Assembly (NCBI GenBank): GCA_013288815.1 | Contig: JABDBD010000013.1 | Coordinates: forward strand, 1-60,826 | From: Gammaproteobacteria bacterium | GTDB lineage: Bacteria > Pseudomonadota > Gammaproteobacteria > DSM-16500 | Reading direction: 5' to 3' | DNA length: 60,826 nt | Part shown: one piece after another, positions 35,010 to 44,090 of the stretch | Numbering within the stretch: the first letter of the stretch is position 1 | Layout: the number at the start of each line of letters is the position of its first letter | Program-made: the position numbers and the translations under genes | Notes under the pieces: model-generated | The model's database searches: none | The model's input: only the letters and a program-made list of their open reading frames with translations | Told to the model about the DNA's origin: nothing

Positions 35010-36023
35010 ATGGATAGTCACAATAACCCTCAGTTGTATGATTCTACGAATCTTATTTCTAGAAAATTATCTGCTACCGAACTCAAACCATTGCCATCGT
35101 CTTCTACAACAACTGCTGAGGTAATGGATAGTGACTATGAAATCGTCGATGCAGATGAGATTAACGCTTATGATGTAGTAGAGACTGATATTCAATTTCA
35201 CTCCAATGCTTATACGCCTAGTGAGTTGGATAAAATTATTTATCATCAATTTAATAAAAAATTTGTTTATCAACAAAGCGTGTATCGTTCAGGCACGTCT
35301 TCTGTGATCGCAGATATCTTTCAGAATAAAGACAAAAGAATAGTTTTATTTAAAACGGTAAAGGATACAAGTATCATTCAGTTAGCTAGTCATCAGCTAT
35401 CCCTAGAAGATACGCTGTCAAGCTACAAAATCCAAAAAGGATTTGACGCGAGTCATCTTCTTATCATGCCCGTATCGGAATATACTAGACGACACTTTAG
35501 ATTGTTGACGATTACAGGAAACGAAATCAAATACTATGACTCCAAAAATTCGTTAATCAATTTGACGACTCGATCTCTTGCGCCACTTGTGCCTACCGCG
35601 ATGTCAGCATTTGATGAAGCAGAAAAAAGTGCGCAGAGTAAAACAAAAGAATATGAAGTCAATCATGATGACGCTCAAATAGAACCTGTGCTCAGTACCA
35701 TGGCAGCTATTGTGATTGCGAGTTCTGCAGCAGGATCATTTGCGTATCATGCTACAACGAGTTATCAAAACTATCACGACTGTATACGATGGTCATGCGC
35801 AAAATATTTTCCCGAGCACGACTTTCAGGAGCGGCCGTTAGGACATCAAGCATACAATGATCATGTTAACTGTGGTCCTTACACAGCAGCTTATGCTGTG
35901 CAAGTTGCAGAGGGTCTTTCTCCGAAAAATGTCAACGCAGATCCAATCGTTCTTCGAGTGCTTCAAGCGGTTGATAATTCGCAAAATAAGACTGAGTTGG
36001 CATCTCCATCACCGATGCCGTGA
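35010..36023 (+). CDS. Ulp1/clan CE-like cysteine protease fold protein (effector candidate)
   Basis: The 337-residue protein shows the order of a clan CE cysteine protease: His162 in RRHFRLLTITG, Asp177 in IKYYDSKNS (15 residues later), Gln280 in GHQAY and Cys288 in HVNCGPYTAAYA. Ulp1, adenain and bacterial deubiquitinases show H-W..., ..YDS.., Q-x5-[DN]-C-G. Here Gln to Cys is 8 residues, and a hydrophobic segment (VLSTMAAIVIASSAAGSFAY, about 227-246) is inserted between Asp and Cys. The first 60 residues are acidic and Ser/Thr-rich. No signal peptide, as expected for a type IV effector. Bacterial members cleave ubiquitin-like modifiers or acetylate host proteins. Catalysis is untested. Confidence 0.5.
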   Translation: MDSHNNPQLYDSTNLISRKLSATELKPLPSSSTTTAEVMDSDYEIVDADEINAYDVVETDIQFHSNAYTPSELDKIIYHQFNKKFVYQQSVYRSGTSSVIADIFQNKDKRIVLFKTVKDTSIIQLASHQLSLEDTLSSYKIQKGFDASHLLIMPVSEYTRRHFRLLTITGNEIKYYDSKNSLINLTTRSLAPLVPTAMSAFDEAEKSAQSKTKEYEVNHDDAQIEPVLSTMAAIVIASSAAGSFAYHATTSYQNYHDCIRWSCAKYFPEHDFQERPLGHQAYNDHVNCGPYTAAYAVQVAEGLSPKNVNADPIVLRVLQAVDNSQNKTELASPSPMP

Positions 36024-36090
36024 TAACATTGTCATTTAGAGTTTTGTCTGTTTCTATCGGACTAGCTGTGTTTCCGCTATAATTGGTTGG

Positions 36091-37356
36091 TTATGGCATT
36101 GTAGTGTTTGATAAATTTTTAGTTTGAATAAGAGGTAATTTCATATCATTAGAAAAAGCACGAGCCACTCTGGTGCTGGCTTTATTAGTGTCGATATTCT
36201 CTTCAGTGTCTAGTTTAGGCCTAAATAGCGGTAGCTGTGGTATACGTGATTGATTATTTGAGAGCGCATACGAAATGACGAGCCCACCACTTGTATTTGT
36301 TGACGATGCTTCAGTTGGATGATCTGCAATAGTCAATTCCTTAGTTATTTTTAATTCTCGCCAAATATCATTAGTATTATTACCTCCCTGGCTTGTTACG
36401 GGTAGGGATGATATTGCCGTATGTGTTGCTGGAGATTGTTTTTCTTCGTCAATAGATTCAGCAGCTTTAGGAAATAGTGTGATAGGCTCCACTAAGGATA
36501 GAAAGCGATGACGTCGAGTAGTCGTTTGAATTTTTATCTCATCGTTTGTAGATATCGGTGGTGAAAATAATGGTTGAGTCGGTGACACTACTTTTGTAGC
36601 CGGAGGGTTAAGGTGCTGCACAGCTTGAGAGCTAGGTTCATTTAAACAAACACTTCCTGATGTGTCCAAAAATGAGTAAATACTAGGAAGACTTTTAGTG
36701 CGTGAGTGTGAAATTATTTTATTGACTTGATCGGTAACACTTTTAATCTCGCAGTCTTTTGAAGAGGCAACAACAAGAGCCATCATGGCGTTATTTAGTA
36801 AGTTGTGATAAACGCTTTTATATTCTCCCAGAAAGTTTAGGCTTTGGTTTACTCCAGCCTGGCTATAAATAAAGGATATGTTTTCAAGAATGATACAAAG
36901 TAGATAATTTACATGGCCCGTGGAAAATATATTGAGTTGTTTTGCATAAGAAATTTCGGTAGGTAATTTATTTATAAGGCTTAAAATAGTCTCTTTTGCT
37001 TGAGGTATTGTTTTATTTTTAAATTTATCTTTAATGCTGCTGCTTAAATTACAATCTTGAGTTATGATTTCGATTAATTTTAAAAAGAAAGTGTCGTCTT
37101 TTAATTTAAAATAACTTTCAATGGCTGAAACAAGATTTGTTAATAATGCGGCTGAGAGCTCGCTCAACACCAGGCTCAAAATACGTTTTCGAGGACATAT
37201 TTCTAATAGCCTGTGTATTGCGAGAGGGCACGATTTTCCGTCAGATCTGCTTATAATAATAGCGAGAGTTTGTTCGTTGAAAGCATCTTTTAGAACTGCG
37301 GAGCTCGTCAGTGTCAGCAATGCCTTTCTGTCTACTATTGTATTTCCGCTTATCAT
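36091..37356 (-). CDS. Unknown protein, helical N-terminus and disordered C-terminus
   Basis: This 421-residue protein starts at an ATG with GAGGA 6 bp upstream. Residues 1 to about 220 are helical (LAIHRLLEICPRKRILSLVL, YFKLKDDTFFLKLIEII). The remainder is Ser/Thr/Pro/Asn-rich and probably disordered. No signal peptide, membrane segment or known motif. It is 23 bp downstream of the next gene (38792 to 37380), so they are likely co-transcribed. The style is that of Legionellales effector or host-interaction proteins; function unknown. Confidence 0.55.
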   Translation of the reverse strand: MISGNTIVDRKALLTLTSSAVLKDAFNEQTLAIIISRSDGKSCPLAIHRLLEICPRKRILSLVLSELSAALLTNLVSAIESYFKLKDDTFFLKLIEIITQDCNLSSSIKDKFKNKTIPQAKETILSLINKLPTEISYAKQLNIFSTGHVNYLLCIILENISFIYSQAGVNQSLNFLGEYKSVYHNLLNNAMMALVVASSKDCEIKSVTDQVNKIISHSRTKSLPSIYSFLDTSGSVCLNEPSSQAVQHLNPPATKVVSPTQPLFSPPISTNDEIKIQTTTRRHRFLSLVEPITLFPKAAESIDEEKQSPATHTAISSLPVTSQGGNNTNDIWRELKITKELTIADHPTEASSTNTSGGLVISYALSNNQSRIPQLPLFRPKLDTEENIDTNKASTRVARAFSNDMKLPLIQTKNLSNTTMP

Positions 37357-37379
37357 AAGGTTTCCTCTTTCTTATTAAT

Positions 37380-38792
37380 TTAACCTGTTAGGGATTTTTT
37401 GATAATAGCTTTCGTGCCAGGAATGGGTGGCAGTGAAAATTTTTGACTCCTTGAAAACATGCCTGAGTTATTGACTGGGCATGCATAGCCTTGTTCAAGT
37501 GATTTTGTCTCTGCTGCCTCTAACAGTCGCACATCTCGCTCTAACATGGAAATATGCAGCTCTTGTGAACGCATTGTTTTTTGTTGCATCTCTGTTTGTT
37601 CTACTTTTCTCGTTAACAGAATTTTTTGATCTTCAACTTTTTTTGCGATTCGTTCTCTAAATTTTGGTATTTCGCGTTCACATAATTCGTAGTTCATAGC
37701 TGAATAGACTGTAATAGCACAATGAAATTCGTTTCTCGTCTCGCACTCAAGGGCTATCGATTTTAAAGCCAATGGATAACTGTTCCAGCGGGATTGGTCG
37801 TATTTTATTGCCATATTTAAGGCACCTTCAAAATGACCATTACGATAGGTTTCTAGGATGGATAATTCAACTGGCGTCGTCAATTGATGATTGGATAGAC
37901 TCTCTGTTGATGTGAGTTCCTTTTCTGTTTCAAGCGGCGTGTATTTTAGTTCTTGAATTTGATGTCCTCGTCTTGAAGCAATGGTCGTAGCCAAATCAGA
38001 AATACGAATGATACTCTGAGAAATTTTTTCATTATTAGTCGATATTTTTTTTTCTTGCTCATCCAGTTTTTGCTGTTGTAGCTCAAAAATCTGAATTAAA
38101 TCGGTTGGAAATGGAGTAAGCATAGATGATGAGCTGCTGTTGTTTAATTGTGACTTTTTGTCTTGGTATGTTTGTCGTAATTGAAAAATAGAATGCCAAC
38201 TGATTGGATTTGGGCTTCTGTAGAGATTTGCTTTGTCTGCAGAGAGAAAGTATTCACATGGATTAAGAGTTTTCGATTTTGCTTGGCTGATCATTTTATC
38301 ATGATGATAAGGTCTTTGATTCGGTGAGCCATGTCTGGAGAGGCTATCAGTTACATCGAGTTTAGGATTTTTTTCAATTTGACAGAGTTTACTAGGGTCA
38401 GTCAGTAATCGCTTTTGGAGATCATTTAGCCAAGCTAGTGGCAAAGGATCAAATTGGTGTATTAGATTCAAAAAATACTGTATCTCATTGATTCTCTTAA
38501 AAGATCGTTGCAGTGAGATATCAAGACAAATACCCATAGTGTCTTGAGGAAGTGGTAGCCTATGCTGTAACAGCTCTTTTTTATATTGTTGTTGAAATGT
38601 CTCTGCATTAGGAACATCGCTAAACTTAATATGTATTTTGATATGATGGGCGTCTGTATACTGGATTTCAATGCGCTCAACTTTACGAACATTATCGTAA
38701 TGAATATAAATCTCTTTGAAATCTTTATTTAAATCAAAGTGCTTAGTCCAGTTGCTGCGTATAATATCGCGGCTTTTTCTTGAGTGGCTCAT
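37380..38792 (-). CDS. Unknown protein with C-terminal coiled coil
   Basis: I place the start at ATG 38792 (MSHSRKSRD); frame-compatible codons up to a TTG at 38882 exist, but there is no better ribosome site there. The 470-residue product begins with an alpha/beta domain (about 1-90: EIYIHYDNVRKVERIEIQY, IKIHIKFSDVPNAE), has a polar middle, and ends with a charged coiled coil (ERIAKKVEDQKILLTRKVEQ). No export signal or recognised family. It lies between the stressosome operon (110 bp away) and another unknown gene on the same strand. Confidence 0.55.
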   Translation of the reverse strand: MSHSRKSRDIIRSNWTKHFDLNKDFKEIYIHYDNVRKVERIEIQYTDAHHIKIHIKFSDVPNAETFQQQYKKELLQHRLPLPQDTMGICLDISLQRSFKRINEIQYFLNLIHQFDPLPLAWLNDLQKRLLTDPSKLCQIEKNPKLDVTDSLSRHGSPNQRPYHHDKMISQAKSKTLNPCEYFLSADKANLYRSPNPISWHSIFQLRQTYQDKKSQLNNSSSSSMLTPFPTDLIQIFELQQQKLDEQEKKISTNNEKISQSIIRISDLATTIASRRGHQIQELKYTPLETEKELTSTESLSNHQLTTPVELSILETYRNGHFEGALNMAIKYDQSRWNSYPLALKSIALECETRNEFHCAITVYSAMNYELCEREIPKFRERIAKKVEDQKILLTRKVEQTEMQQKTMRSQELHISMLERDVRLLEAAETKSLEQGYACPVNNSGMFSRSQKFSLPPIPGTKAIIKKSLTG

Positions 38793-38902
38793 TAATTTTA
38801 TACCTGTATGAAAGCGTTGTGACCAGTTAGTGTGAGCAACTATAGCACACAAAATAGGATTAAGCCACAAATTAATGCACAAATGGTATCGTCGTGTTGC
38901 TC

Positions 38903-40576
38903 CTACTTATTAAGCAAATCGGAGAAAGCTTGTTCTGGAATTGGCTTACTAAAAAGATAACCTTGAATGAGATCACAATTTAATGTTTTTAATAATGAAA
39001 ACTGTTCTTCTGTTTCAACGCCTTCAGCAACAATAGTTAAACTGAGATGCTTTGCCAATGAGATGATAGTGATTACAATTTCCTTACTATTTTGATTGGT
39101 AGTGATTTCCTGAATAAACGATTTATCGATTTTTAAAATATTAAATGGAAATTGACGTAGATAATTTAAAGAAGAATAGCCTGTACCAAAATCATCTAAC
39201 GAAAGTTGTAATCCCAACTCTCGCAATCTATTTAGTAGTGCGATATTCTTTTTGATATCTCGCATGATCATGCTTTCTGTAATCTCTAGTTTTAAACAGG
39301 CAGGATTAATTTCTGTTGTTAATAAAATTTCTTTCACTGTATCAAGAAGGCTCTCATGGTTAAACTGTCGCGCAGAGAAATTAACTGCAAGAGATAGAGA
39401 TGTGTAACCAAGGTCAGACCAATGCTTGAGTTGATGGCAGACTGTTCGTAAAACCCATTCACCAATAGGAACAATTAAACCAGTTTCTTCGCAGAGTGAA
39501 ATAAATTTGTCAGGAAACAATAATCCATGAATGGGATGTTGCCAGCGTATTAATGCCTCTGCACCGACTATCTTTCGTGTGTTTGTATCGACTATTGGCT
39601 GGTAGTAAACAACAAACTGATTTTTTTCTAATGCAATATGTAAATCGACTTCTGAAATGAGTGATGAGCTGGTCCTTTTGTCCAGATCGTTAGTATAAAA
39701 TTCATAATTATCGCCCCCCATCTCACGACAATGAATCATTGCTAAGTTCGCGCATTTCATTAAAGAGTCGAGATGGCCTGCATCTTTAGGGTATATGCTT
39801 ACTCCTATACTGACGGTAATGTAGTGTTTTTGATTTTCGATAACGAGTGGTTCCTTCAACAGGGTTAACAAGTTTTGCAGTGTGGTGCTTTTCGATGTTA
39901 AGTCTGTTATTAGGATGACAAAACCATCGTTACCATAGCGAGCGATAATATATTTGTTATTTGCTTCATTCTGTAATCGTGCAGCAATCATTTTTAAAGC
40001 TTCGTCACCAACATGATACCCAAATGTTGTGTTTATTTTACTAAAACGATCAATATCTAAATATAAAACAGCTAGCTGCGTTTGATTTTGCTGTGCTTCC
40101 GCGAGCGAAACAGATAAGCTTTGATGAAAGGAAAAGCGATTATATAATCCAGTTAAAGGATCGCGTTGTGTCAGCTCAAAAACTTGTTTTTCATTTTTCT
40201 CTTGTTCGTTAAATACTGTAAATGCATCAAGTATGGTTTTGCGCAGCAATTTTTCATCGCAGGGTTTATTCAGAAATTTATAGATTGATCCTTCATTAAC
40301 CGCATTCATGATTGCATTAAAATCAGCATAACCACTCAGTACCATTCGAATAGTATGTGGGTAAAGTCGTTTTACCTCTGCAAGAAATTCAGAGCCAAGC
40401 ATTTTAGGCATACGTTGGTCTGATAGAATTACTTTTATTGGAAAACGAGATAATAACTCTAACGCCTGTACGCCACTATTTGCTGTGAAGATTTCAAAGT
40501 CTTCGTCTTCAAGCGTTCGCTTTAATGCTTTTAATATATAGGGTTCGTCATCAACTAATAGTAAAGTATTTTTCAT
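38903..40576 (-). CDS. Response regulator with degenerate GGDEF and intact EAL domain (c-di-GMP phosphodiesterase)
   Basis: Residues 1-120 form a receiver with phospho-acceptor Asp53 (LSDQRMPKM). Residues about 135-300 form a GGDEF domain in which the active-site loop reads GNDGF (215-219), so cyclase activity is probably lost. Residues about 305-557 form an EAL domain with intact EAL (340-342), NFSARQ, EITES, DDFGTGYSS (461-469), LKID and VAEGVE. The expected output is phosphorylation-controlled c-di-GMP hydrolysis. It is the last gene of the stressosome operon, 7 bp after a histidine kinase. The receiver is the RpfG/CheY type seen with hybrid kinases. Confidence 0.92.
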   Translation of the reverse strand: MKNTLLLVDDEPYILKALKRTLEDEDFEIFTANSGVQALELLSRFPIKVILSDQRMPKMLGSEFLAEVKRLYPHTIRMVLSGYADFNAIMNAVNEGSIYKFLNKPCDEKLLRKTILDAFTVFNEQEKNEKQVFELTQRDPLTGLYNRFSFHQSLSVSLAEAQQNQTQLAVLYLDIDRFSKINTTFGYHVGDEALKMIAARLQNEANNKYIIARYGNDGFVILITDLTSKSTTLQNLLTLLKEPLVIENQKHYITVSIGVSIYPKDAGHLDSLMKCANLAMIHCREMGGDNYEFYTNDLDKRTSSSLISEVDLHIALEKNQFVVYYQPIVDTNTRKIVGAEALIRWQHPIHGLLFPDKFISLCEETGLIVPIGEWVLRTVCHQLKHWSDLGYTSLSLAVNFSARQFNHESLLDTVKEILLTTEINPACLKLEITESMIMRDIKKNIALLNRLRELGLQLSLDDFGTGYSSLNYLRQFPFNILKIDKSFIQEITTNQNSKEIVITIISLAKHLSLTIVAEGVETEEQFSLLKTLNCDLIQGYLFSKPIPEQAFSDLLNK

Positions 40577-40583
40577 GAGATGC

Positions 40584-42194
40584 TTATACCAATGGATTAT
40601 TTAATGGAAAAGATATGGTAAAGGTAGCGCCATGATTCAAGGTGCTGCTCGCGGTAATGCTCCCTCCAAGTGAGTGAATAATGCCATATGCAGTAGATAG
40701 ACCTAGTCCAGCGGATTTTTCTTTGGTTGTGAAAAAAGGAGTAAATAATTTTCTTAACTGTTCAGGCGGAATGCCACGGCCCGTATCAGTGATGGAAATT
40801 GTGATATCAGAATAAGTGGCAGATGTTACAATGGTAATATCACCTTTATCATTAATTGCATCGGCAGCATTTAAAAGCAAATTGATAAAAACGATTTTTA
40901 GCTGACGAGGTTTTGAGCGTAGAGTGGGTAGTGTTGAAAAATTTTTATGAAGTGTGCACTTATATTTTAATTCATTCCGTGATAACTCGATTGCTGATTC
41001 TATGCAAGAATTTAGATCGGTATCACTGAGTTCTTCATCTTCTGGTGAGGAGAAACTTCTTAAATTTAAGACAATATCTTTGATTCGCTTGAGTCCTTCC
41101 AGGGTTTCTGTCATGAGCGCAGGTAGATCGTCAAAGCTGTTTGATATTTTCTTAGTTTGACTCAGTGTGTTGATTTGCGCGGTCATTTCCTGTAGTTGCG
41201 GAACATGTAGCTCTTGAATTTTATTGATGAGATTTTGGTATAGGTTATATAGTTCATGAATGCTAAGAAAACGCTTATTCAACACATCAATATTATTGGA
41301 CACATAAGATAATGGATTATTAATTTCATGCGCAACACCTGCGGCAAGCTGTCCGGTAATCGACATTTTCTCTGATTCAATGAGTTGTGACTGAGTAGAG
41401 TGCAGGCTATCTAGTGTGGCAGAGAGAGCTTTGTTAGTTTCTTTAAGCTCAGACGTTCGTTCGGTTACGCGCTGATCCAGCCGTTCATTTGCTTTTTTAA
41501 TTTGATCTTTATACATTAATTCTTTTCTAAGAGCGTATGTCAACGCCTTTTTCCATTTTATAAAATTGGTATAGCCAATCCACCAAATAAAGATAAGAAA
41601 GATAAGGAATACCATGGAGCCTATAGTAAGATAATAGGTGTTACTCATAGCCTCATCAAGATAATATCTAGTGTACGGTTCCAATGACGAATTAAGTTGT
41701 TGAAGTGTCGTTTCGAATAATTTTGACTGATCTAAATACAATGAACCTAGCATGAGTTTTTTTGCTTCAGCCATCTTACCTTGATTGACTAAATCAAATG
41801 ATTTGTGCTCTATACTGTCTTTGATGTGGTCAATAGCAGACAACTTTTTTGATAAATTACAAATTTCAGTCGATGCTGATGTTTGACAGAGGGTATCAAA
41901 TACAGTTCCAAAAAATTTATCCTGTTGTTCGTTTCGAGTTTGCCATATTTTCTCGCCAGTAATTAAGCTAAGCAATGCTGATGAATTCGACACTTCTTCG
42001 TGTAAAAGTATTTGTGTTTTTAGCTCAGCTAATTTCATGTCTTGCTGTGAAATCATGATTAAATCACCATGAGTATCATAACTGGCATAACAGAACCATA
42101 AAAGCATGCAGCATGTAAGAATGCCAGCAATCTGGAGTAGCCTCTTAGGAAAAGAGGGTAGTGAGCTACTCTCAGTAACAGGTTTTTTTTTCAT
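40584..42194 (-). CDS. Membrane sensor histidine kinase
   Basis: ATG 42194 lies 1 bp after the preceding stop; a TTG at 42218 would overlap that gene by 23 bp. Two membrane segments (about residues 20-38 and 187-208) flank a periplasmic helical sensor domain of some 150 residues. Then come a coiled coil, a HisKA domain with His289 in GVAHEINNPLSYVSNN, and a HATPase with DTGRGIPPEQLRKLF and GLGLSTAYGI. No PAS or receiver domain. Seventh gene of the stressosome operon; it probably phosphorylates the receiver of the EAL protein downstream. Confidence 0.92.
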   Translation of the reverse strand: MKKKPVTESSSLPSFPKRLLQIAGILTCCMLLWFCYASYDTHGDLIMISQQDMKLAELKTQILLHEEVSNSSALLSLITGEKIWQTRNEQQDKFFGTVFDTLCQTSASTEICNLSKKLSAIDHIKDSIEHKSFDLVNQGKMAEAKKLMLGSLYLDQSKLFETTLQQLNSSLEPYTRYYLDEAMSNTYYLTIGSMVFLIFLIFIWWIGYTNFIKWKKALTYALRKELMYKDQIKKANERLDQRVTERTSELKETNKALSATLDSLHSTQSQLIESEKMSITGQLAAGVAHEINNPLSYVSNNIDVLNKRFLSIHELYNLYQNLINKIQELHVPQLQEMTAQINTLSQTKKISNSFDDLPALMTETLEGLKRIKDIVLNLRSFSSPEDEELSDTDLNSCIESAIELSRNELKYKCTLHKNFSTLPTLRSKPRQLKIVFINLLLNAADAINDKGDITIVTSATYSDITISITDTGRGIPPEQLRKLFTPFFTTKEKSAGLGLSTAYGIIHSLGGSITASSTLNHGATFTISFPLNNPLV

Positions 42195-42195
42195 A

Positions 42196-44082
42196 TTATT
42201 TTTTTTCCATGCGTTCAATTGCTTGCAATAGTTCGTCTTGATTGATAGGTTTGGTTAACCGAAGATTATTTACTGTGCTGAGAAACTCCTTTAATGCAGG
42301 GGTAAAGACACTGCCCGTCATAAATATGATATTTTTTTCAAACCCAGGATATTTTTCAGCAACATATCGGTAAAGATCAGCGCCATTAATATCCGGCATG
42401 TTAAGATCTGATATAATGGTATCGAATTCATCAGTACCATCCTCCAAGAGTGTGAGCGCAGCACGCCCGCCTGTGGCTGTAGTGATGTCATGAATATCTT
42501 CTAGCAGTCTCTGCATGCTTTTCAATAAAAACGGTTCATCATCTACGATTAAAATATGCTTGCGCGTTTGAGAAGTTTTAACAAGTCTCAGAGTATTTTC
42601 AGTTTGCACATTGAGGGATATGGGTAAATGAATCGTAAATGTGGTGCCGCTGCCGAAAACGCTTTTTACATCTATCTTGCCACCCATGCTAGACACAATG
42701 TCTGAGCAAATCGATAACCCAAGACCTGTGCCAATTCCTGCTGGTTTGGTTGTATAAAAGGATTCAAATATTTTAGGGAGATCTTCTGGTTTTATGCCTA
42801 TACCTGAGTCAGTGATATCAATGCGAAGGAGCTCATCTTCTGTGGTAGTGGATATGGTAATGCTATTGTTATTTAAATTATTTTCAGGTAAGGATTGATG
42901 TGCGTTAATAATGAGATTTAGAAAAACCTGTAATAATTTATTTCGAGTAAACATCATTAATGGTAGATCAGGTGCAAAAATCGTTTGAATATCAGGATGA
43001 TTCTTAAATTGAGTAGAGGCAATTTTGATAGCATCATTGATGATGCTATGTATGTCGACAGGAAATAATTCTTTGTCTTCCAGCCGAGAGAATCCTTTCA
43101 AAGTGCTGACAATGTCTCGAATTTGTTTTGCTCCCTGAAGAGAGTCGTTTATCATTTCGTCTAGCTTGGCGAGAACCTGTTGGTTGATATTCTCTTTTTT
43201 AAGTTGAAGAAATTCATCTTGCAGAAGGTCAATGTTACCTAATAACCACGTTAATGGATTATTGATTTCATGAATTATTCCAGCTGTTAATGTACCGACG
43301 GTTGCTAATTTATCGTTTAAGACCGCTCTGGTGTGAAGTTGATTGTATTCCGTCATATTATTCAGAATGCATAATAATATGTTTTCACCATGAATATCGA
43401 TAGAAATTGCAGAAAATACGACATCGACTATCAGCCCAGAAGGCTGTACGATATGACCTTCGTTAGGGCCAATTTTTTTTTCAATGATTAATTTTTGAAT
43501 TTGTAAAGCAGCGTATTCCTGTTCCTCGGGAACAACGAATTTTCTAAAATCCTTACCGATCATGTGATCTCTCGAGTACCCAAAAATGGATTCTCCTTGT
43601 TTATTAATTTCCTGAACAATACCGTTTTTATCATAAATAAATATTCCACAGCTTGCATTCTCCATGAGCATGCGATAGCGATCTTCTGCTTTTGCTAATT
43701 TCATCTCCATATTTTTTTTGAATAAGGCGAGCTCTATTGCAATACGTAGATCTCTTGTTTCAAAAGGTTTTGTTAAATATCCATAAGGAAGGCTTAATTT
43801 GGCACGATTGAATGTATCTTCATCACTATAAGCTGTCAAAAAGACGACGGGTATATGATATGTTCGGGTGATGACTTTAGCCGCATCGATTCCATCAGGT
43901 TTACCTTTTAGAACAATATCCATTAAAATTAAATCGGGTTTTGACTTTTCAGCAAACATTATTGCATCGTTTCCTGTAGCGCTGATGTTTGGTACGGCAT
44001 ATCCAAGTTTTTGTAAGCGTTTTTGTATATCCATCGCTGTAATAATTTCATCTTCAATCACTAATATTTTGGCTTCGTTCAT
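42196..44082 (-). CDS. Receiver-PAS-kinase-receiver hybrid histidine kinase
   Basis: Domain order: receiver 1 (about 1-120, Asp55 in LILMDIVLKG), PAS (about 130-245, NASCGIFIYDKNGIV), HisKA with His271 in GIIHEINNPLTWLLGN, HATPase (TDSGIGIKPEDLPKIFESF, GTGLGLSI), receiver 2 (about 515-628, Asp559 in IISDLNMPDING). Soluble. Such a soluble hybrid with receivers at both ends takes input from another kinase and passes phosphate on. It is 8 bp downstream of the HisKA_2 kinase and 1 bp upstream of the membrane kinase, so phosphorelay among these gene products is likely. Confidence 0.92.
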   Translation of the reverse strand: MNEAKILVIEDEIITAMDIQKRLQKLGYAVPNISATGNDAIMFAEKSKPDLILMDIVLKGKPDGIDAAKVITRTYHIPVVFLTAYSDEDTFNRAKLSLPYGYLTKPFETRDLRIAIELALFKKNMEMKLAKAEDRYRMLMENASCGIFIYDKNGIVQEINKQGESIFGYSRDHMIGKDFRKFVVPEEQEYAALQIQKLIIEKKIGPNEGHIVQPSGLIVDVVFSAISIDIHGENILLCILNNMTEYNQLHTRAVLNDKLATVGTLTAGIIHEINNPLTWLLGNIDLLQDEFLQLKKENINQQVLAKLDEMINDSLQGAKQIRDIVSTLKGFSRLEDKELFPVDIHSIINDAIKIASTQFKNHPDIQTIFAPDLPLMMFTRNKLLQVFLNLIINAHQSLPENNLNNNSITISTTTEDELLRIDITDSGIGIKPEDLPKIFESFYTTKPAGIGTGLGLSICSDIVSSMGGKIDVKSVFGSGTTFTIHLPISLNVQTENTLRLVKTSQTRKHILIVDDEPFLLKSMQRLLEDIHDITTATGGRAALTLLEDGTDEFDTIISDLNMPDINGADLYRYVAEKYPGFEKNIIFMTGSVFTPALKEFLSTVNNLRLTKPINQDELLQAIERMEKK

Positions 44083-44090
44083 GTTGTCCT

